Shown here: one piece after another, positions 48,753 through 60,400 of the stretch
Layout: every line of letters starts with the position of its first letter
How positions within the stretch are numbered: the first letter of the stretch is position 1
Assembly: GCA_014871385.1 (NCBI GenBank)
Contig: CM026426.1
Location: 66,735,692-66,799,691 of the forward strand
Direction: 5' to 3'
Source: Ceratodon purpureus
Lineage: Eukaryota; Streptophyta; Bryopsida; Pseudoditrichales; Ditrichaceae
Length of the DNA: 64,000 bases
Notes under the pieces: model-generated
Databases searched by the model: none
What the model saw: only the letters and a program-made list of their open reading frames with translations
Told to the model about the DNA's origin: nothing
Made by a program: the position numbers and the translations under genes

Positions 48753-50610
48753 ATTGCATTTGAATAATATAATGTTTTCAATGTCCTTGCAATGCATGTA
48801 CTAAGTATTGTGTGGTTTCTCTTATGAAACATGGAGATTTAGTTGTAACTTTGGACTAGCCGACCATTTCCATGTCTACAATAAAGACCTGAAGGGTGTT
48901 ATGAAGGTGAACCAATTAAAGAGGCAGAAAAGAGTTGCCACCATATTACAGAAGAATTGTTGAGCAAAGAAGCCCTGGGCAGAGTATGATGTGATTGTAG
49001 TATGGCGTGGTGTTAGATTTCCTCTAGAAAACACTCAATTTGTCATAAAGTACTTCCCTAAGTGAACCACTACAATTTTGTTCCCACCAAGACCAATTGT
49101 TTCTTCTCAATTAGCTATTAAGTTACTTTTTGTTGTCCGACTGTATGCCGTCCGAATTCCTCTCCTTTGAGTTCTTCACCTTCCAAATCTCACATTTTAC
49201 TTTACTTCTTCGCGATCTGATTACTTAATTGATCTACGACATTTTGGCGACCAGCATCTAGATGTTATCTTCCGGACTTCTCTTCCTATGTCAAGTCTCT
49301 TGATGCAAGTGGTTGGTTCCCACTTCTCTTACGATTTTAGAGTGACCAGATTGTCGACTAACCCATGACTTAAAGTAGCTAGACACCCATTGCTTCTCTA
49401 TTTTAGCAACCAATAGATTGATTTGTACTCCAAAGCCCTCTCTCAGTTAGGCCTGAAGGTGGTTTGGACACTATTTGCACAAGCCTAATCCTAAACTACA
49501 ACATTCTTATCTAGGCTATTATGTGTCCTACTACAGTGCTGTATAGTCTAGTAGATAATCGGGACCTCTAAAACAAGCTTTTGTCCTATTGTCTGGGATA
49601 TACTCGTCTTACTCAACATTCTAGATCCATATGAACATCTATATTCTAAAGACTACTAAGTTCACCTCCTCAGTATGTCCCTTACCCTCCTAGCTACTTT
49701 CGGACAATAAAGACCATCAAACTGCTTGCTCAACACTCTTTAAGCTTTTTTGAGTACTCTTGTGTTTCCAGTCCAACCATCCCTTTTCTTCTCAAAATCT
49801 AACTAGTGACTACAGTATTTGACAACTCGAACAACAATGAACCTTGTCCCTTATTGTCACAGATTACAATCGGAATATCACAAAATGATATATTCTAGTA
49901 TTAGAAAAACTGATAACGGAATTCAAAATATAACCCCTTCCTTTGAAAACTTCCAAATTAAGTATTAAGAATTTGACTTACTTATCCAAAAAATTTGCAG
50001 CATAAGTTTCTTTCAAAATTAGAAAACTAAGTTCAAGATCATAGAAAATTTTCCAAACCTATCTTTTTTGGATCTAAAACTGCTATTCAGTGAGTCTTTA
50101 CCTCCGGTTTCGTAGCCGGTTGCAACTATGGTTTGTTGTTTATCGCTATAAAGTATCGGAAAGAATCTAACTTTCTGCTTCTACTTCTCTTTCTAATTAC
50201 TTCCAGAGCCGTGGTTGCGGAGACTCGAAGGGATTACTGTAATGTAGTCCTACAGGTGTTTTCGGGGGGGCAGGGTTGATGAGCCCCTTAGTTTTTGGTA
50301 TTTTAGTTTAAAATTCCAAAGGATATCCATTTAAAGTAATTTGGGACCATAGGCCCCATTTTTGAATTCAAAATTACCAAAAATGGCCTTGGGGGATCCA
50401 AAATCAAATTTCAGAGTATTTGAAAGAAAAAAACCAACCAATGGGAGTGGCTCCTAAAAACGCTCGTAGAACTAAAATACGTGGATCCGACTCCAACGGC
50501 AACTCTAAGCTACATGGATTGTCTTGACGGCCTACTTGGGAAATGGGTCCGTTTGCTAACCTTGAGTTGACGATGACCTCTGGCTGGCGACTCTACAACG
50601 ACACCGACTT
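48753..50610. other. Spacer, no gene seen
   Basis: AT-rich sequence with stops in all frames and no recognisable motif. Confidence 0.5.
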
Positions 50611-51990
50611 CTAAATTGTCAACAGTCTTTCAGCAATCATCCTATATTTTAAATACAGTAGGAAGCTGCCAGCCAGGCTACCTGCTGATCGTTCTACCCT
50701 GAAGCCGGGTGAAGTAGATCTCCGGCGCGTACCTTTAGTCGAAGAAGTCTTAGTTTGTGGTGTCCCTTGCATAGATCCTTCCACTATCTTGTTATTTGGT
50801 GTTGGCAGCACCTTACTTGAGTTGACTGGCAATTCTAGCATCTGAACTTCCGAAACATCCAATTGGTCCAACCCTATCTACAGCACTATGGCATAATGAT
50901 GGAAGTTCCGGCCCGACCTTTCAAAACAATGACAACTTGGCACGGTGTGCAAAAGTCGTGTAAAGCCTATGTTCATCGCTCCTCTTGTCCTGCCGGAGCA
51001 ATTTTTTCTACTAGTTCCTTCATGGCTTCCACGTCTTCTCCATCTTATGGTTCCGGTTAAGGAGGAACTTGTTGATGTGCACTCGGTGAGTGTCTCGTCC
51101 TTCTCCACCCACTCTGTGAACATAGCACTGTGACTGACCAGAACGTCAAAATCAATTTTTACCTTGACCAACAACGCCGCAGAGTGTTCTACCTTTGTTT
51201 CGGCGTCGTCAAAATTCTTTCGTAAGTCCTTCAAGTACTGTTCCAATGCCTCCAGCGTTGATTGCAGAATCGTAATCTTGCGGACTAGGTTCTATTGATC
51301 CAAATCTTGAGCCTCAACTTCAGCTTCCGTTTGCTTTAGTGCCTGAAGTCGCTCCATTGCCTCCTTGATGTTCGATGCTTTCGTCTCCCGAAAAACCTCT
51401 GTCATCACCATCTTATAGTCCTTTGTATTTTGCGTGATTATCGCCGCGTGGTTTCTTATATGTTGCGTGAGATTAAGAAAATCTACCACGACATATCTGG
51501 TCATTACCAATATCTTATCTAGAGTTAGGATATGTTCCACCCTCCGCCTAGTTAGTCTCTGGCCATCGACGTCTGTACCCTGAGGTTCGTCCAGCTTCGA
51601 GCTGTATTGGCCGACTTCTTTTCTTCTAGTGGAGGGCCAGTTGTTAAAAAAAGTGCCTCCAGAACTATTCGACCTCACTTTTGGAGCTATCTCCAACAAC
51701 CCTCAGAACTTCTGGAGCATCTGATTTCTTTCATACACCTTTGTCTTCAGTACCTGTAAAAGTCCCTACTGTACATGGCGTACAAGTGGGGGTGGTAGGG
51801 GTTTTGGATATCTTTACATTTAGAGATCCCAGACCTTCCGGCCACAAGTTTGTGGATGGGGAACGTTGCCTAGTTGACCGTGATCTTCCCCATTTTTTGC
51901 TCTTGGGAAGGCTCAGGCTCACTTGGCTACCAATTGGCGCCTGGGGAGGATCAACCCCCACACTCGTACCCGCGAGGGATGGAGTAGTGT
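50611..51990 (-). pseudogene. Broken coiled-coil gene, unrecognised
   Basis: The frame from 51600 to 50878 is continuous except for TAG at 51292 (AEVEAQDLDQ, stop, NLVRKITILQSTLEALEQYL). It predicts a long charged coiled coil of about 130 residues. The frame continues through TAG at 50878 into LDQLDVSEVQMLELPVNS. Between 51100 and 50900 an alternative frame (DGEDVEAMKELVEKIAPAG) looks better, implying shifts. Upstream, 51961-51731 (VSLSLPKSKKWGRSRSTRQR) may be an N-terminal basic region in another frame. It resembles the 39-40 kb protein only in having a coiled coil. Confidence 0.45.
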
Positions 51991-52019
51991 GGGCCTCATC
52001 CGATGGCCAGGGAGAATGA

Positions 52020-53570
52020 ACCCCGACACTGGTACCTGATCAAATGAATGCCGTGAATGTCGTGCCGGTTTCTCATCCATGATAATCCAAGTATGTAACC
52101 CATGGTTCGAACCCATGGTTACCTTGACATGTAGATGAATGGGGGCTTTTTGGCCTTAATGTGCAATCACCCTTATGAACCCACATCCATTTAAAGGAAC
52201 AATTGCGACTTGAAATTGCCTTCCAATGAAATGATAGGACCTAAAAAAATTTTGTGTACATAAATTGGAGTGGATATCACTTGTCGTTTCAAAGGATATT
52301 TGTAAGTCAAGCACCATTGAAGTTTTGAATGGGGTATGTTCTTAAACCTTTAACTTATTAGTTTTATTTGTTACTATTTTATTGCATGCATTAAAAATAT
52401 ATATGCACATTTGAATGGTTTATATTTTAAAAGCATATTGTTGTAACAATTTAATAATTTTTTATTTCCTAGGTTTATAGGTGTTATGGAATGATTACAC
52501 AAAGCAGAGATATAATATTTTTGTAGAAATGCAATCATGATGGATATGGCTTAAAGAGTTGTGATGTATTCTAAAGTATCTCTATGATGGATATTTCCTC
52601 CATGTGGTTGTGATTTATCTCATATGTAGTCCATGATGGGTATCCTCTAGAAGACATGATGCATTTAAAAATCTCTATGATGGGTATTTCCTAGAAATTG
52701 TGATGCATTTTTAAATTTCTCTATGATGGATAATGCTAAGATGACTTAACCCTAAAGATGGCGATGGGTTTAAAATTATGTTCATGATAGGTATTGTCTA
52801 GGGACTTAGGAGATATGTCCAAGTGTGCTTCTTTTTATGATTGTTTCAAAGTTTTGTGATATAACTCCATTGGGTTCTTTATTGTAGAGTCATTAAGAAT
52901 TGATGAAAGGGCAACCAGAAATAAATCTTTTTACTTAAAAACTTGGGTATGATGGGTATTGCTTAGAGAGTTGTAATTTAATTCAAAGTTAGTTTAAGAT
53001 GGGTATTTTTCCTAGTTCGTGATATAATTCATAAACTCTTCATGATGGGTATTGTGTAGAGAGTTATGAAAGTTGTTTATGTTTACTTCCTTTAAGGATA
53101 ATTTCAAATTCTCGTAATAAATTTTATTTGGGCTTCATGATCGGTTTTGCAAGTGAACATATAATTTGACAACTAGTACTTTGTAATACAAAACTATAAG
53201 CCTACAATGAACATTCACCTAAACCTCATCTATGTTGGACTTTAAGAAGTTCATACAATGAGCAAAGTAGCTAGAACTATAAACCATAGTTCTCCAATAT
53301 CAAAACAATCCTAGAAAATGCAAATAGAATCTATACATTTCTTCAACACAATCCATTCATACAAAAATTTAATGACTCTAAACCAATGCAAAGTCAAACA
53401 TCAAAACAAATGTAAAAAATAGTTCCATCAACATGCATTAGAAATCCCTTGTTGCAACTTTAAGGCTTTTATTTTTCCTACCTAACACTAATTCAAAATT
53501 CCAAACTCCTTTTCTTCCTCTTAAACCTACACTTCAACCTGCAAAAACATAACAAGAAATTCTCTATAAA
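52020..53570. other. AT-rich spacer containing a minisatellite
   Basis: No gene seen. The 52540-53080 part is the degenerate GATGGGTATT array; the rest is AT-rich. Confidence 0.5.
52540..53080. repeat. Degenerate minisatellite, roughly 50-70-bp units
   Basis: Repeated (A/C)ATGATGGGTATT...CTAGA...GTGATGCATTT...TCTCT words recur about nine times with variable spacing and decay. Confidence 0.7.
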
Positions 53571-53696
53571 AAATGAAATATATATCCCTAAATCCTAAAA
53601 CAATTCTAATTAAAAAATGTAATTCCAAGGTGAAAGCCACAATGTTCACCTCGCAGTTCAAGTCGCCTAATGTTCACCAGCAGTCACCTATAATGT

Positions 53697-54174
53697 TCAC
53701 TTCAAGTCAGGCAAATCAGAATCCAGAAACATCTCTAAATGCCTTGGTTGCTTATGCAATTTGTTCTGACCTGCATCAATATATACATCTAAATTATTAG
53801 GTTGCAATTAATAAACCAAAATACCAAGTCACAAGGGTACATTGTCCAATTATGGCTGGAATCAGAAAATGAAGCACCTGTGCGAACCCAAAGGCGGTTT
53901 ACTAAAAAATATCACTAAAACAAATTTGAGGAATAGGAAACGTACTTGATAGTGAGTGGTGGTGACAGTCGAATTATGTTTCTATGTGTAGGTTTGGCGA
54001 GAATTCCTCGATCCTTCAAACTGATACAAACGTCATAAGCTGTAGCGTTGCCTAGCCCCTTCTGGTGCAGCACCACAGCATTCAAAAGCCCACGACCACG
54101 AGCTTCCTTGATTAGCTTGGGATGTGACTTCTGTACAACTTGTAATTGCTCCCTGAGCTCCGCTCCCATCTCTT
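53697..54174 (-). pseudogene. Ornithine aminotransferase, last two exons (degenerate)
   Basis: Exon 54174-53946 follows a GGCAG acceptor and encodes EMGAELREQLQVVQKSHPKL, then EARGRGLLNAVVLH, AYDVCISLKDRGILAKPTHR and NIIRLSPPLTI, ending at a GTACGT donor. This is the C-terminal domain of ornithine-oxo-acid transaminase, a mitochondrial pyridoxal-phosphate enzyme making glutamate semialdehyde. The next exon (53770-53697, acceptor GATGCAG) reads ATKAFRDV and then, after one extra T, LDSDLPDLK and TGA. A TAA and the shift show loss of function. The lysine-bearing catalytic exons are not in the window, so this is a fragment or a relic. Confidence 0.85.
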
Positions 54175-56097
54175 CTGCCATGTTCACAATACATGCATAA
54201 GGTGCATTCTCATTCGTATGGATATTTGACAGGCAAAAAACAGAATAACTTATCACGCTGAATCACACAAAAAATGGTGTCCGAAACCCCACATTCCAAA
54301 AACGTACATCTGGTCTAATGAAAACGGCTGTAAACGAATCAAATTCTGCATAAATCAAATCTAGTAGTATACCAATAATTAGGCCAGAGCAAACAAGCTG
54401 GAGGTGGAACGACGATCAATCCGGCAAAGAAACTGGGGCACCACTTCCAGTTTCTTCAAATTGCAGGACAAGTGATGTGGCGATGGTGGGAGGTGCAGCT
54501 GGTGATTGTCCGAGGGTTAAGAGCACAATGTGATTAAAACCCAATCAAGTGATACCGAGGATGATGACTACGACTCTTCTTCAAGAGAGTGCTCGACGTC
54601 AAGGGCAACGTGCTGGGCGAGCGAGGGCGAGCGAGGGCGTGGGCAGGGCAAGAGCGAGCGAGGGCGTGGGCATGGCGGCCTGCGAGGGCAGGGCGAGGGC
54701 CAGGGGAGGGCGAATAGACAAGGTAGACGACCAGGGCGACGAGGCAGAGATGCAGCTCCGACGCGAGGCGGGAGGCGGGAAGCGGGAGGCGTGACGGGAA
54801 CGCAAGGGAACGGGGAGCGGTCACGCGGGAACGAGAGGCGAGGGAGCAAACTAACTGGGGTTAGGTGGGGAGGGTCGGATGAGGTCCACACTACTCCATC
54901 CCTCGCGGGTTCTCAATGACCATTGACAACATCATCTATGAGCGGACGATCGTCCCATTCGTCATGTGACTTTTGACTTGGGCAATGCAAGACAACTATG
55001 GAAGCATCAGACAACAATCAAGTTTGGCAAGGTAACAAGAATGGAAAAATGATTGAGCAATTTAGCTCGTGTTGGGCTAAAAAGCTCCTTTGTATCAAGT
55101 GTTTGGTACAAAAATGCACATTTACATGATTTACACCGCGGCGGAGCACAATAAAATGGACCAAAAAGAGCTCAGTTACTTGTCAATTTCAGCCCTGTTG
55201 CAAAAATTACACAAAAGTGATGGAAAGATGTTATTTAAGTGAATTTGTTTTGCTAATATAGATTCTCAACTTTTTTTCTACAATTTAGAAATTTTTTGTG
55301 CAAAGTAGGCACTTCAAACTTATGTATGAGGGCTTCAAATCCAAGCAAAGTGAATGCAGTCATTTGTAAAAATGGCTAGAAAAGAACAAAAACTATCTAA
55401 AAATCACTTTTGAAGGAATAGTGCCCTCTATATGTTTAAGTGGTATAATTTCTAAAACAATCAATTCACATATTCAATAAATGGTTTAAGGTTCCAAAAG
55501 TACTGCAAGGATGTTTTTTATGAGGGTCACTTTTGTGGTATTTTTTGTGTTTTTTTTTGCAGAACATTGTTTTCTTAATTGAGAAAAAACATCCTCTAAA
55601 GACAATAGAGGGCACCAAATGAAGAAATTAAGACTTTGGAAAAGTTCATTCTCATAATTTAGAACTAGTGGTCAAATTAAGTTTCACTTGAATATGTTTT
55701 CTTAATGTTAGTACGTGTGAGATAACTTATGACACTCTAAAAAGTGAATAAAATACTCAAAAACTACACCAAAATGCTCAAAATCAGCTTTGAGCTTTAA
55801 AAAACAGCACACTCCATATTCACTTCCTAGTGATCACATGTTGCACTTTGTGGTCCTTTTTATTGTGCTCTCCCCTCGCCATTATTAACACCTCAACTAT
55901 AAAACACCGAGTTCAAAAAATCTAAGTTTGAGAGGAACCTAAAGATGTCTCGAGACCATAACCATGAGTCGAAGTGCAATCAAGAGAACCTTGGGGTGGG
56001 CTCGTCGTGCGTTCAATATGCGTCATAGAGGTCCCCTATGCTTCGGAAGAACGCTTGATTGAATTGCAAGCGGAGGTACGGATTTTGCAAACATGTT
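54175..56097. other. Spacer with GC-rich GAGCGAGGGCGTGGGC repeats
   Basis: At 54620-54800, tandem GAGCGAGGGC and GGGCGTGGGCAG words produce Arg/Gly-rich open frames on both strands with no domain. The rest (54.9-56.0 kb) is AT-rich. No upstream ornithine aminotransferase exons were found. Confidence 0.5.
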
Positions 56098-57161
56098 CTA
56101 CGTGAAGGCCTCCATTGGGGCGTTCATTTGGGTAGCAATTTCATCAATTTGGGCCTTCACTGTGGCGATTACTATGGCGGCAAAATTTGCTTGCTGAGAT
56201 GCCATCCTCTCCTTAAGTTGCTTCTTTTGTGTCTCAGCTACGTGAATTGTGAGGAGAATGTGTGAGTTGTCAGTGTCGGCAGTGACCCTGCCTAACAGAG
56301 ATGTGCACTTGAATGTTGTGTTGTATCTTCTTCTTTTTGTCAACTGTCTTCCACTTTTGGAGCCTGTACCAAGGATTGGTCATGGCTGTAGTCGTCCGTC
56401 AGAGATAGCCAACACGTCCAACTCTGCAAAATTGAGCCGCTCACGCACATTGTCTAATCCTATATCAGCTTCGGATCACGTTTGACTCATCGGATCGGTA
56501 CGATGACCCTCGTCAATAGAGCTCATGTTGGCTGTGCTGGAGGATGGCGTAAATTCCAAGGTTGGAACCTTTTCATCGCCCATAAAATCCTCATTCTCTT
56601 GCTAAGCCTTGGCCTTTCCTTTTAACAGGGCCTTACCATGTATAGGAAAGCGTCTCTCGTCGACATGATAACCATCAATAAAGATATCAAGTTGATCAAG
56701 CTCTAATCCAACAGATTTAGCTTTGCTCAAGTCGTTTGAGTGACTATCATCCGCGATAATAAAGACGTTGATAGATAGCATCTGGAACAACAATAAACAA
56801 AACACAAGCAATTTAGGTTGAGTTGAGCTAAAGTATAAGGGTAAGAGAAGAGATACATACTGTGATCCATACTGCAAAGTAATTGAGTAAGAAACAATTT
56901 AATTCGATTTGAGTTAATGTTTAAGAGAGTCTTACCATACTAGTTATCAATGGCTTTGTACTAGCATAAAACTGAAATACAGCCTTCCTTTTTTGGAAAA
57001 GCTGCTGGAAGACCGTGAGATAGAACTCCATCCTCAACTCAGCAAGGTAGGTCGCGTTGTTAAGATCTTGATACCTCCAGGGCTTCTCGTAAAGGGGATG
57101 AATGGGTGTAGCATACCTCTCCTTAGGCATGGGAGGAATGATACCTTCGTGTACTGTATCA

Positions 57162-57499
57162 CATTAGGGGAAATATGGGGTCTGCAATGGGCCTTGTAAG
57201 ACAGCCCAAAGGTAGGTGAACTGCTGCCCATGCATGCCTCTCTAAGAAATCTCATTGGTGGATATCTTGCCCGCTGACAACAAAATTCGCCCCACTGACA
57301 ACAGAATCTGCTACTGTCCAATGGGGTGACAGTAGTGGCACACGCCTTCGCTGCAAGCGATTGGCTGGACCCTCCAAATGCGGATTTGGCGATCTGCTGG
57401 CACCATTGGTGCCAGCAGGGAAAGTGCACGAGCATGGCCAAATTTTGAGGCACGAGTTTCAAGCAAAGGCCCGTTGCAAACCCCATATTTCCTCTAATG
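57162..57499 (-). mobile_element. 338-bp miniature copy of the 11-kb element's ends
   Basis: Starts CATTAGGGGAAATATGGGGT and ends with the complement of CATTAGAGGAAATATGGGGT. Its left 45 bp match the right end of the 34.9-46.1 kb element (GGGCCTTGTAAGACAGCCC), and its right 140 bp match the left end, including TGCTCGTGCACTTT and the 25-bp palindrome. It is therefore an internally deleted relative in inverse orientation. It lies between coding-like segments of the broken 56-60 kb gene. Confidence 0.85.
57394..57418. other. 25-bp palindrome, second copy
   Basis: Arms CTGCTGGCACCA and TGGTGCCAGCAG around one base, as at 35019-35043. Confidence 0.75.
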
Positions 57500-60400
57500 A
57501 TTAGGAAGAGGAGGGGCACGGCCTTAGCTCCGAGCTTGTTCTTTGCAAAATGACCACCAAACGCTCATTTGCAGCGGGTATGTATAATGACGGGATCCGC
57601 TTTTAGTCACTCGGGAAGCCCCGCTTTACCTACAATTCCACTTGAAGATAATTGTTATCATCGCCGTACATAAACAGCCATGAATGAATGTCGTCCAACT
57701 TAGGCTAACCCTTTGGATCAAAAAACTCGCAAAGAATGGATTATCAATTGAGTAATTCTCCTTTGATCTGTATCCAGGAAGGAACTAAAAGTCAATAATT
57801 CCAAAAGCCATGTCCATTCCACTTGTTCTCAATATGTCGAAGGGCCAGAATCCAAAAGACGGTCTAGCTATTCTTTGAAATGGCTGGAAAAACAAGTGAG
57901 CTTGTGGCTAGAAGAATTTGGACCGCATCTTAAGAAACGTACTGAAGAACAGTATTGCGTAAGGCGAGAGGTCTTTGCTAGAGTGTTCCTACGTATTGTT
58001 GATTTAGGGTTGGTCCAGAATGAATTGGGTATAGCCCAATCTAGAAGAACGTGCTTGGACTCCTTGCTCACCCAATAGTCTTGCTTGAACTTTTTCCATG
58101 CAGGTACATCAAAGGATCCACCCTTGAAGAGTCTGAGGTCGGGCATGATCTTGTGAAGCTCCGCATGAGCTAAAACCCTACGTTTCTTGCGCTCTATCCG
58201 CTCCTTTATACTGTAGCATACCTCTCAAAGGGTCGCATGCTACTTTATTACAACCTTCGGGTGCTTCCACTTTTGAGACTCAGCGGACTTGTTCAAGATG
58301 TGTAGACACAACTTTGCATGGTCTGCCTCAGACAAGTTTCCCACGAACTTGACGAACTCCCTTGTGAGCACTCCATGCTTGTCTAGAACAAAGTTATTGT
58401 GCTCATTAAATTTCTTGAGCTCTGGGTCATCCACGTCAACTAGATCTCCTTGTGCCGCAAGTAAAATAACATCCTTCGACAAATTCCACGTAGGATCCCT
58501 AAATGTAATGATCTTCATCTTGTTAGTGAGTGGGATTAGCTTCTTCTTTATACTCTTTCTCGACACCCCAAGCTAATGCTTTGCCACATCAATCATGGAA
58601 AAGCGCTCTCTTATGGCTTCTACAAAGCTTTGCACAAATAAGTAGTTTCTCAGTGAACAAGCCACAGTAGTAACATTTAAGCTTGACTCAAGCTAAATTT
58701 GTGCCTCCAATGATAAAAGTGAAGAATAATCCAAAAACATGAAGATACTAAAAGCCTTGTAGTGTACCTCAAGTAGAGCTAAACTGCGGTTACTGAGGTA
58801 TGAGAACTCATGTCGTAGGTCTGCGTGCTTGGTGGCCTCCTTCCGGCGGACCTCAAATCTGGCGCCGGCAACGGAATGTCTCGACTGCGGCCTACCATAT
58901 TTCTTACAGACTATACTTGCTGCAATTATGTTAGTTTTCCAAGTTGGTGAGAACGGGGAGAAGTGGTTTACTCCGTTGTAGAATGACAAGATTTTACGAA
59001 GCTTGTCTAAAACCTTCTTTCAAACAACAAAAGTGTTCCCCTTCATGAAGTCTTCATGTATTTCTTCTATTGGATTATAGAACCATTAGTGCTTTCTAGG
59101 CTGCTATATTGTGTTGCCCATATGGATGATCCAGAATTCACAATTCTGCATTTCAGATTCATCCTTGGGTTTCTTATCCCAATCTGGCATCACACAAAGT
59201 GTTTGTTTTAGAGATCTGTCGGGCATATTTATCAAAATATTCTTAATCTCCTCCATGCGTTGGTTTTCAAATCCCCAGATTGTCCACTCAACCGGAGCGT
59301 TCTTCAACTTCGTCATGTCAACCTCAATTTTTTGTGACTGAACTTGTTCCTTGAAGACAAACATGCCTATACAGTCAAAAAAGAATTTCTAATATATCGT
59401 ATTGTCATTGTTGAAGTCGAAAGCCTCTCTGAGCTTGTGTTCCTTTGATAGTGTAGCAACATCAGAGTTGAAGTTGGTTGCAAGATCCTCCTCTGAGATG
59501 AGTTTGTTCTTTTTGGTGACGACCTTCTCAATCTTCTTTGTTACCGATTTCTTCTTCGTAGGAGAGAGGGGCGGAGGAGTTGCAGATGCACCCCGGCTTG
59601 GAGGTGCGGGGTTCATAGCTATTGCCTTTACTTTACCTCGTCTGTAAGCTTGACTTGCGGCTTGAGGGCTTGTTGCTATGACTCCGGATACGTTGACAAG
59701 TGCACAAACCACTTGTCCTCGCGTTATTCATATCAACTTGCATTGAAATGTTGTTTAGGACGTTTTGTAGCTTGAAGGAGAGAGTCCTTACATTGAGATT
59801 TTGCATGTGCTCAGTCTCTCATTTCCTCTCAAGTACCTCCCTATGTATTGTACGTTTAATATCGTTGAAATGCGATCCTTCAAAACTATCGACTAAGTCT
59901 AAAATATTAAAGGGGACTCCACTAGTGTCAATAAGTATGGCAAAGTTAAATGGATTCTCTCAAGTTGAAGAGCAGAACAACTTGAGAATGTCTATGTTCT
60001 CATGGTTGAACTCTGTTATTTTTGTCTCCATGTCTACAACGTGAGGTTTATCGACTGATCCCAAGAATATCGTTGCAAACGTGAGAAAGGATGTAATCGG
60101 AGCCCAGAGCAAGGTCTACAATTTGTGCTTTATTTGATCAATCATTTGAAAGCACTCAAACGACTTTGAGTCATCCCCATCATCGTCTTCTTCTATTTTG
60201 TTTTCTACAAGCTTGAAGAAATGGCTCAAGGCCCTTAGGACATGGCTTTGTTTATCACTGCACAAAGTCAAAGAAAGCTCTTAGAATATATGAGAGGTTG
60301 CTACAATTTAGCTTGAGTTGAGGTTTAGGGTTTAGGGTCAAATATGCCTCTAGTTCCAAAAATGGAAATTTATCACTAGTTCTTACAGAAATTGACTGCA

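Larger units (their letters stand above)
56098..60255 (-). pseudogene. Large broken multi-exon gene, unrecognised
   Basis: Read from 60255 down. One frame carries an acidic N-terminal part (NKIEEDDDGDDSKSFECFQM) and continues through stops at 60116 and others. After an intron, 59712-58770 is one frame with TAG at 59389 and 59104 plus a TAA and TGA, including APVEWTIWGFENQRMEEIKN and VRRKEATKHADLRHEF, ending at a GTACAC donor. Then 58566-58080 (MKIITFRDPTWNLSKDVILL; TAG at 58240), 57800-57540, 57161-56940 (LAELRMEFYLTVFQQLFQKR) and 56840-56098 (TAG at 56602 and 56098). It might relate to the methyltransferase-like gene at the window start, but no shared motif was proven. Confidence 0.5.

Noticed and set aside
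54530-54919. Arg/Gly-rich ORF, possible RGG protein
   Set aside because: Tandem GAGCGAGGGC words keep several frames open on both strands; no start context or conserved domain.
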